NCBI RefSeq assembly: GCF_016907475.1
Contig: NZ_JAFBCA010000001.1
Span: 1-64,000 of the forward strand
DNA: 64,000 nucleotides
From: Nocardioides cavernae
GTDB lineage: Bacteria; Actinomycetota; Actinomycetes; Propionibacteriales; Nocardioidaceae
Reading direction: 5' to 3'
Of this stretch, positions 36,049 to 43,962 are shown piece by piece. Numbering within the stretch: the stretch's first letter is position 1; the number at the start of each line of letters is the position of its first letter. The translations under genes were made by a program, and so were the position numbers. The notes under the pieces are model-generated. The model was not told where the DNA came from, searched no databases, and worked only from the letters and a program-made list of their open reading frames with translations.

Positions 36049-36960
36049 ATGCCGAGTCGCCGCCACGACCTCCTCGCCCGCCTGGTGCCCGCGGTGCGCC
36101 GCTCGCGCGAGCTCGATGACGAGCCGACCGAGCGGGCACGCGTCGAGGCCTGGCACGCCACCCTCGACCAGGGGCTCGACCGGACCCTGCCGACCCGCGC
36201 GGTTCCGCGCTTCGCGAAGCGGTGGGAGGCCACGGTCACCGACATCGGCTTCCCCTGCCACGTCCTCACCCCGCGCGGCCGGCCGGTGACGCGGACCCTC
36301 TACTACGTGCACGGCGGCGGCTACATGGCGCCGATCGACCCCTTCCACGTCCGCTACGCCACCCGCCTGGCCGACGCGATCGAGGCCCGCGTGGTGATGC
36401 CCGACTACCCGCTCGCCCCCGAGCACACGTGGAAGGACTCCCACGACGCGCTGGTCGACGACGCCGCGCGGTGGGCGGGCTCGGAGGGCGGTGCGGTGCT
36501 GGCCGGCGACTCCGCCGGCGGTGGGCTCGCGCTGTCGATGGCCCTGTCGATGCGCGACCGCGGTCTGTCGCAGGCGTCGTCGCTCGTGATGCACGCGCCC
36601 TGGGTGGACCTCACCACCTCGACGCCCGAGACCTTCGCCGCCGACGCGATCGACCCGTGGCTGTTCATCGGCAAGGTGCAGGCGTACGCCGCGTGGTGGG
36701 CGGGGTCGGCCGACGGCCTCGACCGTCCCGAGGTGTCGCCCGCGCTCGGCGACCTGACCGGTCTCCCGCGCGCCCTGGTGCTCTACGGCACCCGCGACCT
36801 GCTCGCGCCCGGCTGCCGCCTGCTGGCGCGTCGGGCAGCGGAGGCAGGCTGGGACCTCACGGCGATCGAGGAGCCGGACCTGATCCACGTCTACGGCCTG
36901 CTCCCCTTCGTCCCCGAGAGCGCCCGCGCCTTCCGTCAGGTGACGGAGTTCCTCCGGTGA
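36049..36960 (+). CDS. HSL-family alpha/beta-hydrolase (esterase/lipase)
   Basis: Predicted 303 residues. YYVHGGGYMAP is the HGGG oxyanion motif near residue 86, LAGDSAGGGLALSMA the nucleophile elbow (Ser in GDSAG), with late Asp in YGTRDLLAPG and His in LIHVYGLLPF completing the triad. No signal peptide, so an intracellular carboxylesterase for short acyl esters is likely. Its stop overlaps the next gene's GTG. Confidence 0.9.
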   Translation: MPSRRHDLLARLVPAVRRSRELDDEPTERARVEAWHATLDQGLDRTLPTRAVPRFAKRWEATVTDIGFPCHVLTPRGRPVTRTLYYVHGGGYMAPIDPFHVRYATRLADAIEARVVMPDYPLAPEHTWKDSHDALVDDAARWAGSEGGAVLAGDSAGGGLALSMALSMRDRGLSQASSLVMHAPWVDLTTSTPETFAADAIDPWLFIGKVQAYAAWWAGSADGLDRPEVSPALGDLTGLPRALVLYGTRDLLAPGCRLLARRAAEAGWDLTAIEEPDLIHVYGLLPFVPESARAFRQVTEFLR

Positions 36961-37403
36961 GGGTGCTGGTCGCCGGCTTCGACGAGCTGCCGGTGCGCAC
37001 GGCGTACGACGTGTGGCGGCTGCGCCAGCAGGTCTTCGTCGTGGAGCAGGACTGCCCCTACCCCGACCTCGACGGCCGCGACCTCGAGGACTCGACCCGC
37101 CACCTGGTGCTGCTCGACGACGAGGACGCGGTGGTCGGCACCCTGCGCGTGCTCGACGACGGCGGATGGTCGCGGATCGGCCGCGTGGTGGTCGCCCCGG
37201 CCGCACGGGGGCGTGGGCTGGCGGCCGTGATGATGGACGAGGCGATGGCCCTGTGCGGCGACCGCGAGGTGCGACTCGACGCCCAAACCGGGCTCACCGC
37301 CTTCTACGAGGGCTACGGCTTCGTGGCGACCGGGCCGGAGTTCGACGAGGACGGCGTCATGCACGTGCCGATGGCCCGCGCGGAGCGTCCCTCGACCTTG
37401 TGA
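36957..37403 (+). CDS. ElaA-type GNAT acetyltransferase
   Basis: Predicted 148 residues. VWRLRQQVFVVEQDCPYPDLDG and DSTRHL form the ElaA signature; IGRVVVAPAARGRGLAAVMM is the acetyl-CoA loop and TAFYEGYGFVATGPEF the C-terminal GNAT block. GTGA overlap with the esterase couples the two. ElaA proteins have no established substrate. Confidence 0.9.
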   Translation: MRVLVAGFDELPVRTAYDVWRLRQQVFVVEQDCPYPDLDGRDLEDSTRHLVLLDDEDAVVGTLRVLDDGGWSRIGRVVVAPAARGRGLAAVMMDEAMALCGDREVRLDAQTGLTAFYEGYGFVATGPEFDEDGVMHVPMARAERPSTL

Positions 37404-37459
37404 TCGGTGCTGGGCGAGCGAGACTGGAAGGACACGGCTCTTCGAAGGAGATGATCGCC

Positions 37460-38107
37460 GTGATCACCCTCGCCCACGACCTCGAGACGACCCACCACGA
37501 CCTCCAGTACCGCCTCGCGCTGGCCAGCAGCGCGCGCGGCGACCGGCGTCATCCCCGCGACCACTACACCGCGATCGACACCTTCCTCGCCATCGCCAGC
37601 CGCCACAACGCGGCGATGGTCGACGCGATCGCCCCACTCGTGCGCGACCTCCCCGGGGGCCACGACCTCGCCCACGACTACCTCGCCGCCAGCCGCACCT
37701 ACGAAGAGGCCCTCTCCCAGGTGAAGGCCCGGCTCTACGGCTCCAGCTACGCCGTGAACCGGCCGTGGCCCGAGATCTGGGCGGAGGTGCGCCGCGAGCT
37801 CGACACGGTGTGCGCGCTCGAGCTCCGTCTCGCCGAGGCGCTGCTCGACGAGGACCACGGCACCGAGGACCTCGGCACCCGTCTCCACCACGCCGAGCTC
37901 ACCTCGCCCACCCGCCCGCACCCGTGGATCCCGCACCAGGGCGTGGCGGGTCACTTCGCCCGGGCGGTGGCCCGGCGCATCGACCGCTTCTGGGACGCCG
38001 CGGAGGGGCGCATGGTCCCCGAGCCGGTACGCCACCACGACCGCACCCACCAGGGAAAGCTCACGCAGTACCTGCTCGCCGACCCGCACCTCGACGAGGA
38101 GGAGTGA
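37460..38107 (+). CDS. His-rich helical protein, function unknown
   Basis: Predicted 215 residues, almost all helical. Clustered histidines at the N-terminus (LAHDLETTHHDLQYR, then DHYTAIDTFLAIASRHNAAM) recall a hemerythrin-like HHE pattern but spacing is not diagnostic. An AGGAG Shine-Dalgarno at 37446-37450 directly abuts an ATG at 37451, too close to work; the in-frame GTG at 37460 is correctly spaced and is taken as the start. It stands alone downstream of the GNAT gene and is convergent with the aldehyde dehydrogenase. Confidence 0.65.
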   Translation: MITLAHDLETTHHDLQYRLALASSARGDRRHPRDHYTAIDTFLAIASRHNAAMVDAIAPLVRDLPGGHDLAHDYLAASRTYEEALSQVKARLYGSSYAVNRPWPEIWAEVRRELDTVCALELRLAEALLDEDHGTEDLGTRLHHAELTSPTRPHPWIPHQGVAGHFARAVARRIDRFWDAAEGRMVPEPVRHHDRTHQGKLTQYLLADPHLDEEE

Positions 38108-38123
38108 GCGCGGCGCCCGCGGG

Positions 38124-39257
38124 TCAGCCTGCCGGGACGACCATCAGCACCGGGCCGAGCACCTCCTCGCGGACCAGCCGCGAGCCCGGAGCGAGGCCCC
38201 CGATGACCGTCGGGGCGAACCACCAACCGGGCCGATCGAGCGGATGTCCGCCGAGGGCGACGTCGCCGCCTTCCGTGTGACCGAGGTCGACGTAGCGGCG
38301 CACCCGGTCGCGGGCGACGACCGAGCGCAGCGGCCCGCACCGGGTGGCGGGGTCGGTCGGGTCACCGACGGCGACGTCCGCCATGGCGGCGACCGCGGCC
38401 TGCAGCGCCTCGGCGTGCCGGTGCACGGGCACGACGACGCTCGTCGGGAGCCCGCAGCCCTGGCCGGCGTTGGCTGTGAGGTCGTACGCCGTCGCGGAGA
38501 CGACCGCCTCGAGCTCGGCGTCGTCGGCCACCCGGACCGTGCGCGGCCCGCCCATGTCGATGCGGACGCGCTTGCCGGCCCGCTCGCCGGCGACCTGCAT
38601 CCGCTCGGCCACGAAGGGCGACCCGGTGAGGGAGACCGCGTCGACGCGCTCGTCGAGGGTCAGGGCTATCGCGACGTCGACGTCGCGGGTGGTGACGACG
38701 TTGAGCACGCCGCGCGGCAGCACGTCGAGGGCGATCCGGCCCAGCTCTGTCGCGGCGGTCGCGGCCTCCGGCGCGGGCTTGAGCACGACGGTCCCGCCCT
38801 CCACGAGCACGCGACCGATCTCGGTGAGCGCGACGGACAGGGGCGAGGTGGCGGGTGTGACGACGACCGTCACGCCGGCGGGTCCGCGCTGCGGCTCGGA
38901 CCCCGTCGCGGACCCCATCGCGGCGACCGCGTCGTCGAGGTGGGACGACCGCAGCGCGACCGGCACCCCGGTCTCGGCCGCCATCAGCGCCACCAGCTCG
39001 CCGGCGTGCTCGGCGACAGCGGCGGCGAGACGTCGTACGGCGTCGGCGCGCAGGTCGGCGTCGGAGCTCCACTGCGTCGCGTCGAAGGCGCGGCGCGCGG
39101 CGGTGACCGCGTCGCGGGCGTCGGTGAGCCCGGCGTCCGGCACGTCCCACAGCGGCTCCGCGGTCGCCGGGTTGCGGGCCGGGAAGGTCCAGCCGTCGGC
39201 CGTGGGCCGCTCGACGCCGTCCACCGGCAGCCCCCGGGGACGGGCGTGCTTGCTCAC
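38124..39257 (-). CDS. Aldehyde dehydrogenase-like protein, C-terminally truncated
   Basis: Predicted 377 residues against ~480 for the family. It starts like an aldehyde dehydrogenase (WTFPARNPATAEPL) and keeps the Cys loop NAGQGCGLPTSVVV, but ends at EEVLGPVLMVVPAG, where the substrate/oligomerisation C-terminus should begin. The ELGGK motif reads DMGGP, so the general-base Glu is absent. The convergent gene 16 bases away leaves no room for the missing part. Either a decayed gene or a non-catalytic paralogue. GTG start next to repeat family 3. Confidence 0.7.
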   Translation of the reverse strand: MSKHARPRGLPVDGVERPTADGWTFPARNPATAEPLWDVPDAGLTDARDAVTAARRAFDATQWSSDADLRADAVRRLAAAVAEHAGELVALMAAETGVPVALRSSHLDDAVAAMGSATGSEPQRGPAGVTVVVTPATSPLSVALTEIGRVLVEGGTVVLKPAPEAATAATELGRIALDVLPRGVLNVVTTRDVDVAIALTLDERVDAVSLTGSPFVAERMQVAGERAGKRVRIDMGGPRTVRVADDAELEAVVSATAYDLTANAGQGCGLPTSVVVPVHRHAEALQAAVAAMADVAVGDPTDPATRCGPLRSVVARDRVRRYVDLGHTEGGDVALGGHPLDRPGWWFAPTVIGGLAPGSRLVREEVLGPVLMVVPAG

Positions 39258-39324
39258 TGCGGGGTCCCCGCGGCGTTGTTCGGGGGAGCGCAGCGGAGGA
39301 GAAGAACGTCGTGGGGTGCGTTCA
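39258..39324 (+). repeat. Dispersed repeat family 3, copy 2
   Basis: GGGGTCCCCGCGGCG, GAGCGCAGCGGAGGAG and GTCGTGGGGTG as in the copy at 9784. It begins directly at the aldehyde dehydrogenase-like GTG start, the same position relative to a start as copy 1. Confidence 0.65.
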
Positions 39325-39397
39325 TGGCGCAACTCCACCACGCCGCCTGCCCGACGTTCATCACCCGGTGGTGCGTCCCTGATGGGAGTGCGGTGGC

Positions 39398-39403
39398 TAG
39401 CCT
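39398..39403 (+). promoter_or_regulatory. -10 box (TAGCCT) of the metal-receptor gene
   Basis: TAGCCT, 7 bases before the ATG at 39411; leaderless layout that supports the signal-less start. Confidence 0.5.
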
Positions 39404-39410
39404 CGGGCAC

Positions 39411-40166
39411 ATGCGCGACGACCTCGGGGCCGACGTCCCGCTGCCGGTGTCGGCGACGCGGGTCGTCTCGCTCGTGCCGTCGCTGACCGAGGCGCTCGCG
39501 GTCACGGCACCCGACCGGCTCGTCGGTGCCACCGACTGGTGCACCCACCCCGCGGACCTCGACGTCGCCCGGGTGCGCGGCACCAAGAACCCCGACCTCG
39601 CGGCGATCCGGGCCCTCTCCCCCGACCTCGTCGTGGCCAACAAGGAGGAGAACCGCGAGCTCGACGTACGTCGTCTGCGCGACGCCGGTGTCGCGGTGTG
39701 GGTGACGCGGATCGAGACCGTCGAGGAGGCGCTCGACTCGATGTCGCGGCTCCTCCGCGAGGCGCTCGGGCTCCCGGACCCGTCATGGCTGGTCGATGCC
39801 CGGGCCCTGTGGTCCGCTCCCGCCGTCCCTCGCCTCCGGGTCGCCGTGCCGATCTGGCGCGACCCGTGGATGGTCGTCGGGTCGCAGACCTACACCGACG
39901 ACCTCCTCACCCGGGCCGGGTTGACCAACGTGCTCGCCCACGGTCCGGCAGAGCGCGAGGGGCGCTACCCGACGGTGACCCCGGACGACATCGACGGCGC
40001 CGGCGCGGACGTCGTACTGCTCCCGGACGAGCCCTACGTCTTCACCGCCGACGACGGCCCCGAGGCGCTGCGGACGCCGACGCGGCTCGTGTCGGGGCGG
40101 CTGCTCACGTGGTACGGCCCGGCGATGGTCGAGGCGCACGCCGTGCTGACCGGCCTGGCTGAGTAG
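39411..40166 (+). CDS. Helical-backbone metal receptor (BtuF/TroA-fold) without signal peptide
   Basis: Predicted 251 residues. VVSLVPSLTEALAV, LVGATDWCTHP and VRGTKNPDLAAIRALSPDLVVANKEEN follow the BtuF/FecB-type periplasmic-binding fold for cobalamin or siderophores. The N-terminus MRDDLGADVPLPVS has no signal peptide or lipobox, so it should be cytosolic, and no permease or ATPase is adjacent. TAGCCT seven bases upstream (39398-39403) supports the ATG. Upstream in-frame sequence lies opposite the aldehyde dehydrogenase and is not real. Confidence 0.8.
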   Translation: MRDDLGADVPLPVSATRVVSLVPSLTEALAVTAPDRLVGATDWCTHPADLDVARVRGTKNPDLAAIRALSPDLVVANKEENRELDVRRLRDAGVAVWVTRIETVEEALDSMSRLLREALGLPDPSWLVDARALWSAPAVPRLRVAVPIWRDPWMVVGSQTYTDDLLTRAGLTNVLAHGPAEREGRYPTVTPDDIDGAGADVVLLPDEPYVFTADDGPEALRTPTRLVSGRLLTWYGPAMVEAHAVLTGLAE

Positions 40167-40177
40167 CCTCCCGTCCC

Positions 40178-40666
40178 ATGACGCGCGACCCGATCAGCGA
40201 GGCCCACCGGCAGTGGGTGGCCCACGGCTGGGCCGGTGCCGCCGACGGGATGGCGATGGTGACCTCGGTCGTGCGCGCGCAGCAGCTGCTGATGGAGCGC
40301 ATCGACGCGGTGCTGCGCCCCCGCGGGCTGACGTTCGCCCGCTACGAGGTGCTGCGGCTGTTGTCCTTCAGCCGCGGCGCCGCGATGCCGATGTCGCGGC
40401 TCGGGTCGCTGCTGCAGGTGCACCCCACGAGCGTCACCAGCGCGGTCGACCGCCTGGTGGCCCAGGGCTACGTCGAGCGCGTGCGCAGCGACGAGGACAA
40501 GCGCGTCGTACGCGCCGTGCTGACCGACGCCGGCCGCGACGCGGTCGAGGAGGCGACGCACGCCCTCAACCGCAAGGTCTTCGAGACCCCCGGGCTGCCC
40601 GAGGGCGACGTACGCGAGCTCACCGACCGACTGACCGGCCTGCGGGCGGGCCTCGGCGACGTCTGA
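40178..40666 (+). CDS. MarR-family transcriptional regulator
   Basis: Predicted 162 residues, a winged-helix MarR dimer. MPMSRLGSLLQVHPTSVTSAVDRLVAQGYVER is the recognition helix region and RSDEDKRVVRAVLTDAGRD the wing. It lies 55 bases upstream of icmF on the same strand, with a palindrome over the icmF -10 box, so it probably represses icmF and responds to an acyl-CoA or related metabolite. TAGCCT eight bases upstream of its ATG overlaps the stop of the preceding gene. Confidence 0.88.
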   Translation: MTRDPISEAHRQWVAHGWAGAADGMAMVTSVVRAQQLLMERIDAVLRPRGLTFARYEVLRLLSFSRGAAMPMSRLGSLLQVHPTSVTSAVDRLVAQGYVERVRSDEDKRVVRAVLTDAGRDAVEEATHALNRKVFETPGLPEGDVRELTDRLTGLRAGLGDV

Positions 40667-40696
40667 GCCTGCAGCGAGCTGGTGACTCGCGAGTAT

Positions 40697-40715
40697 TAGT
40701 TGGAAGTCCTACTAT
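40697..40715 (+). promoter_or_regulatory. Operator-like palindrome over the icmF -10 box
   Basis: TAGTTGGAAGTCCTACTA (40697-40714) is an inverted repeat TAGTnGGAnnTCCnACTA. Its right half contains TACTAT (40710-40715), a consensus -10 box 6 bases before the icmF ATG. Binding here by the adjacent MarR protein would block a leaderless promoter. Confidence 0.6.
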
Positions 40716-40721
40716 CGGCTC

Positions 40722-43700
40722 ATGGCCGACCTGCACACCCCCACGCACCCGATCCGCCTCGTCACGGCGTCCGCGCTGTTCGACGGCCACGACGCCTCGA
40801 TCAACATCATGCGGCGGATCTTCATGAGCCAGGGCTGCGAGGTCATCCACCTCGGCCACAACCGCTCGGTGCAGGAGGTCGTCGACGCCGCGCTGGAGGA
40901 GGACGTCCAGGGCGTCGCGGTGTCGTCCTACCAGGGCGGCCACGTGGAGTACTTCGAGTACCTCGTCGAGTCGCTGCGTGCTGCCGGCGCGGGCCACGTG
41001 CGCGTGGTGGGCGGTGGCGGCGGCGTCATCGTGCCGAAGGAGATCCAGCGGCTGCGCGACTCCGGCGTCACGATCTTCTCCCCCGAGGACGGCCAGAAGA
41101 TGGGCCTCGTCGGGATGATCAACTCCGTCGTCGCCGACTGTGACGTCGACCTGTGGGCCGACCGCCAGGTCACGGTCGAGCAGGTGCTCTCGGGCGACCG
41201 GTTCGCTGTCGCCCGTGCGATCACGGGCGCCGAGGGCGGTCGCCTCGACGAGTCGCTGCTCGAGGACGTACGCCGCGCGGCCGCGAGCCGCGTCGTACCC
41301 GTGCTCGGCATCACCGGCACCGGCGGCTCGGGCAAGTCGAGCCTCACCGACGAGATCGTCCGCCGCTTCCGCACCGACCAGCAGGACAAGCTCCGCATCG
41401 CGGTCATCGCGGTCGACCCGACCCGTCGCAAGGGCGGCGGGGCGCTGCTCGGCGACCGGATCCGCGCCAACTCCCTCGACGGCGACCGCGTGTTCTTCCG
41501 CTCGCTGGCGACTCGCGGCGCGCACGAGGTGCCCGAGCACCTCGCCGACGTGATCGCGGTGATGAAGGCCGCCGGCAACGACCTCGTCATCGTCGAGACC
41601 CCCGGCATCGGGCAGGGCGACGCGGGCATCGTGCCGCTGGTCGACCACTCCCTCTACGTCATGACGCCGGAGTTCGGCGCCGCCTCGCAGCTCGAGAAGA
41701 TCGACATGCTCGACTTCGCCGACAGCGTGGCGATCAACAAGTTCGAGCGCCGTGGCGCCAAGGACGCGCTGCGCGACGTCGGCCGCCAGCTCGTCCGCAA
41801 CCGCGGCGCCTTCGGCAAGCAGCCGCACGACATGCCCGTCTTCGGCACCAGCGCCGCGACCTTCAACGACGACGGCGTCACCGCGCTCTACCAGCACCTG
41901 CGCGGCGAGCTCGCCGACGCCGGCCTCGAGGTGCAGGAGGGCACGCTCCCCCATGTCTTCGTCCGCCACTCCTCCGGCATCCGCCAGGTCGTGCCGGCCG
42001 ACCGGGTCCGCTACCTGTCCGAGATCACCGAGACGGTGCGCGGCTACCACGCGCGCACCGAGGAGTACGCCGACGCGGCACGGCGCACGCAGCGCCTGGA
42101 CGTCGTACGCGGCGAGCTGGCCGACGTGGGCGAGCCCACCGGTGGCGTCGACGGCCTCCTCGCGGAGGCGCGCAAGGAGCTGCCTCACGAGGTGAGCGAC
42201 CAGATCGAGCGCTGGCCCGCCGTCGTGGAGTCCTACTCCGGCGACGAGCAGGTCGTGGTGGTGCGCGACCGCGAGATCACCACCAAGCTGACCAGGGAGT
42301 CGCTCAGCGGCAACAAGATCCCGCGCGTCGCGCTCCCCCGCTTCACCGACCACGGCGAGCTCGTGCGCTTCTGGCGCAACGAGAACCTGCCCGGTTACTT
42401 CCCCTTCACCGCCGGCGTCTTCCCGTTCAAGCGCGACAACGAGGACCCGGCGCGGATGTTCGCCGGTGAGGGAGATCCCGCGCGCACCAACCGCCGCTTC
42501 AAGATCCTGTCCGAGGGCAACGACGCCACCCGCCTGTCGACGGCGTTCGACTCGGTGACGCTCTACGGCCGCGACCCCGACCCGCGCCCCGACGTCTACG
42601 GCAAGGTCGGCACGTCCGGTGTGAGCGTGGCGACGCTCGACGACATGAAGGAGCTGTTCGACGGCTTCGACCTCGTCGCCCCGACGACGTCGGTGTCCCT
42701 GACCATCAACGGCCCCGCCCCCACCGTCCTGGCGTTCTTCCTCAACACCGCGATCGACCAGCAGGTCGCCGCGTTCACCGAGCGCGAGGGCCGCGAGCCG
42801 TCGGCCGAGGAGCGCGCGACCGTGGCGGCGTACGCCCTCGCCAACGTCCGCGGCACCGTGCAGGCCGACATCCTCAAGGAGGACCAGGGCCAGAACACGG
42901 CGCTGTTCTCCACGGAGTTCTGCCTGCGGATGATGGCCGACATCCAGGAGTGGTTCATCGAGCAGCAGGTGCGCAACTTCTACTCGGTGTCGATCTCCGG
43001 CTACCACATCGCCGAGGCCGGGGCGAACCCCATCAGCCAGCTCGCCTTCACCCTCGCCAACGGCTTCACCTACGTCGAGGCATACCTGGCGCGCGGCATG
43101 AAGATCGACGACTTCGCGCCCAACCTGTCGTTCTTCTTCTCCAACGGCATGGACCCGGAGTACAGCGTCCTCGGCCGCGTCGCCCGCCGCATCTGGGCGG
43201 TGACGATGAAGGAGAAGTACGGCGCCTCCGAGCGCTCGCAGAAGCTGAAGTACCACGTCCAGACGAGCGGCCGGTCGCTGCACGCGCAGGAGATGGACTT
43301 CAACGACATCCGCACCACGCTGCAGGCGCTCATCGCGATCTACGACAACGCCAACAGCCTCCACACCAACGCGTACGACGAGGCGGTGACGACCCCGACC
43401 GAGGAGTCCGTGCGCCGCGCGCTGGCGATCCAGCTGATCATCAACCGCGAGTGGGGCCTGGCGATGAACGAGAACCCGCTCCAGGGCTCGTACGTCATCG
43501 ACGACCTCACCGACCTCGTCGAGGCGGCCGTGCTGGCCGAGTTCGACTCGATCAACGAGCGCGGCGGCGTGCTCGGCGCAATGGAGACCGGCTACCAGCG
43601 CGGCCGGATCCAGGACGAGTCGATGCTCTACGAGCACCGCAAGCACGACGGCTCGCTCCCGATCATCGGCGTGAACACCTTCGTCAAGGAGTCCGCGGCG

Positions 43701-43952
43701 GACGCACAGCCCAAGGAGGTCGAGCTCGCCCGGGCGACCGAGTCCGAGAAGGAGTCGCAGCTCTCCCGCGTGCGCGGCTTCCAGGCCGAGCACGGCGCCG
43801 AGGCGCAGGAGGCGCTCGCCCGGCTCAAGGACGCCGCGATCTCGGGCGACAACGTCTTCGCCGTGCTGATGGACGCCGCCCGCGTCTGCTCGCTCCAGCA
43901 GGTCACCGAGGCGTTCTTCGAGGTCGGCGGGCAGTACCGCCGCAACGTCTGA
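40722..43952 (+). CDS. icmF: Fused isobutyryl-CoA mutase (IcmF-type)
   Basis: Predicted 1076 residues: an N-terminal B12-binding domain (about 8-140; LFDGHDASINIMRRIF supplies the cobalt-ligand His), a MeaB-like G-protein chaperone domain with P-loop GITGTGGSGKSSL near residue 197 and NKFERRGAKDAL, and a C-terminal mutase TIM barrel from about 540 (FPFTAGVFPFKR, LFSTEFCLRMMADIQEWF). This three-part fusion is diagnostic of IcmF, which interconverts isobutyryl- and butyryl-CoA (some prefer pivalyl- or isovaleryl-CoA). It needs coenzyme B12 and GTP. Confidence 0.95.
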   Translation: MADLHTPTHPIRLVTASALFDGHDASINIMRRIFMSQGCEVIHLGHNRSVQEVVDAALEEDVQGVAVSSYQGGHVEYFEYLVESLRAAGAGHVRVVGGGGGVIVPKEIQRLRDSGVTIFSPEDGQKMGLVGMINSVVADCDVDLWADRQVTVEQVLSGDRFAVARAITGAEGGRLDESLLEDVRRAAASRVVPVLGITGTGGSGKSSLTDEIVRRFRTDQQDKLRIAVIAVDPTRRKGGGALLGDRIRANSLDGDRVFFRSLATRGAHEVPEHLADVIAVMKAAGNDLVIVETPGIGQGDAGIVPLVDHSLYVMTPEFGAASQLEKIDMLDFADSVAINKFERRGAKDALRDVGRQLVRNRGAFGKQPHDMPVFGTSAATFNDDGVTALYQHLRGELADAGLEVQEGTLPHVFVRHSSGIRQVVPADRVRYLSEITETVRGYHARTEEYADAARRTQRLDVVRGELADVGEPTGGVDGLLAEARKELPHEVSDQIERWPAVVESYSGDEQVVVVRDREITTKLTRESLSGNKIPRVALPRFTDHGELVRFWRNENLPGYFPFTAGVFPFKRDNEDPARMFAGEGDPARTNRRFKILSEGNDATRLSTAFDSVTLYGRDPDPRPDVYGKVGTSGVSVATLDDMKELFDGFDLVAPTTSVSLTINGPAPTVLAFFLNTAIDQQVAAFTEREGREPSAEERATVAAYALANVRGTVQADILKEDQGQNTALFSTEFCLRMMADIQEWFIEQQVRNFYSVSISGYHIAEAGANPISQLAFTLANGFTYVEAYLARGMKIDDFAPNLSFFFSNGMDPEYSVLGRVARRIWAVTMKEKYGASERSQKLKYHVQTSGRSLHAQEMDFNDIRTTLQALIAIYDNANSLHTNAYDEAVTTPTEESVRRALAIQLIINREWGLAMNENPLQGSYVIDDLTDLVEAAVLAEFDSINERGGVLGAMETGYQRGRIQDESMLYEHRKHDGSLPIIGVNTFVKESAADAQPKEVELARATESEKESQLSRVRGFQAEHGAEAQEALARLKDAAISGDNVFAVLMDAARVCSLQQVTEAFFEVGGQYRRNV

Positions 43953-43962
43953 GCCGGAGGGC

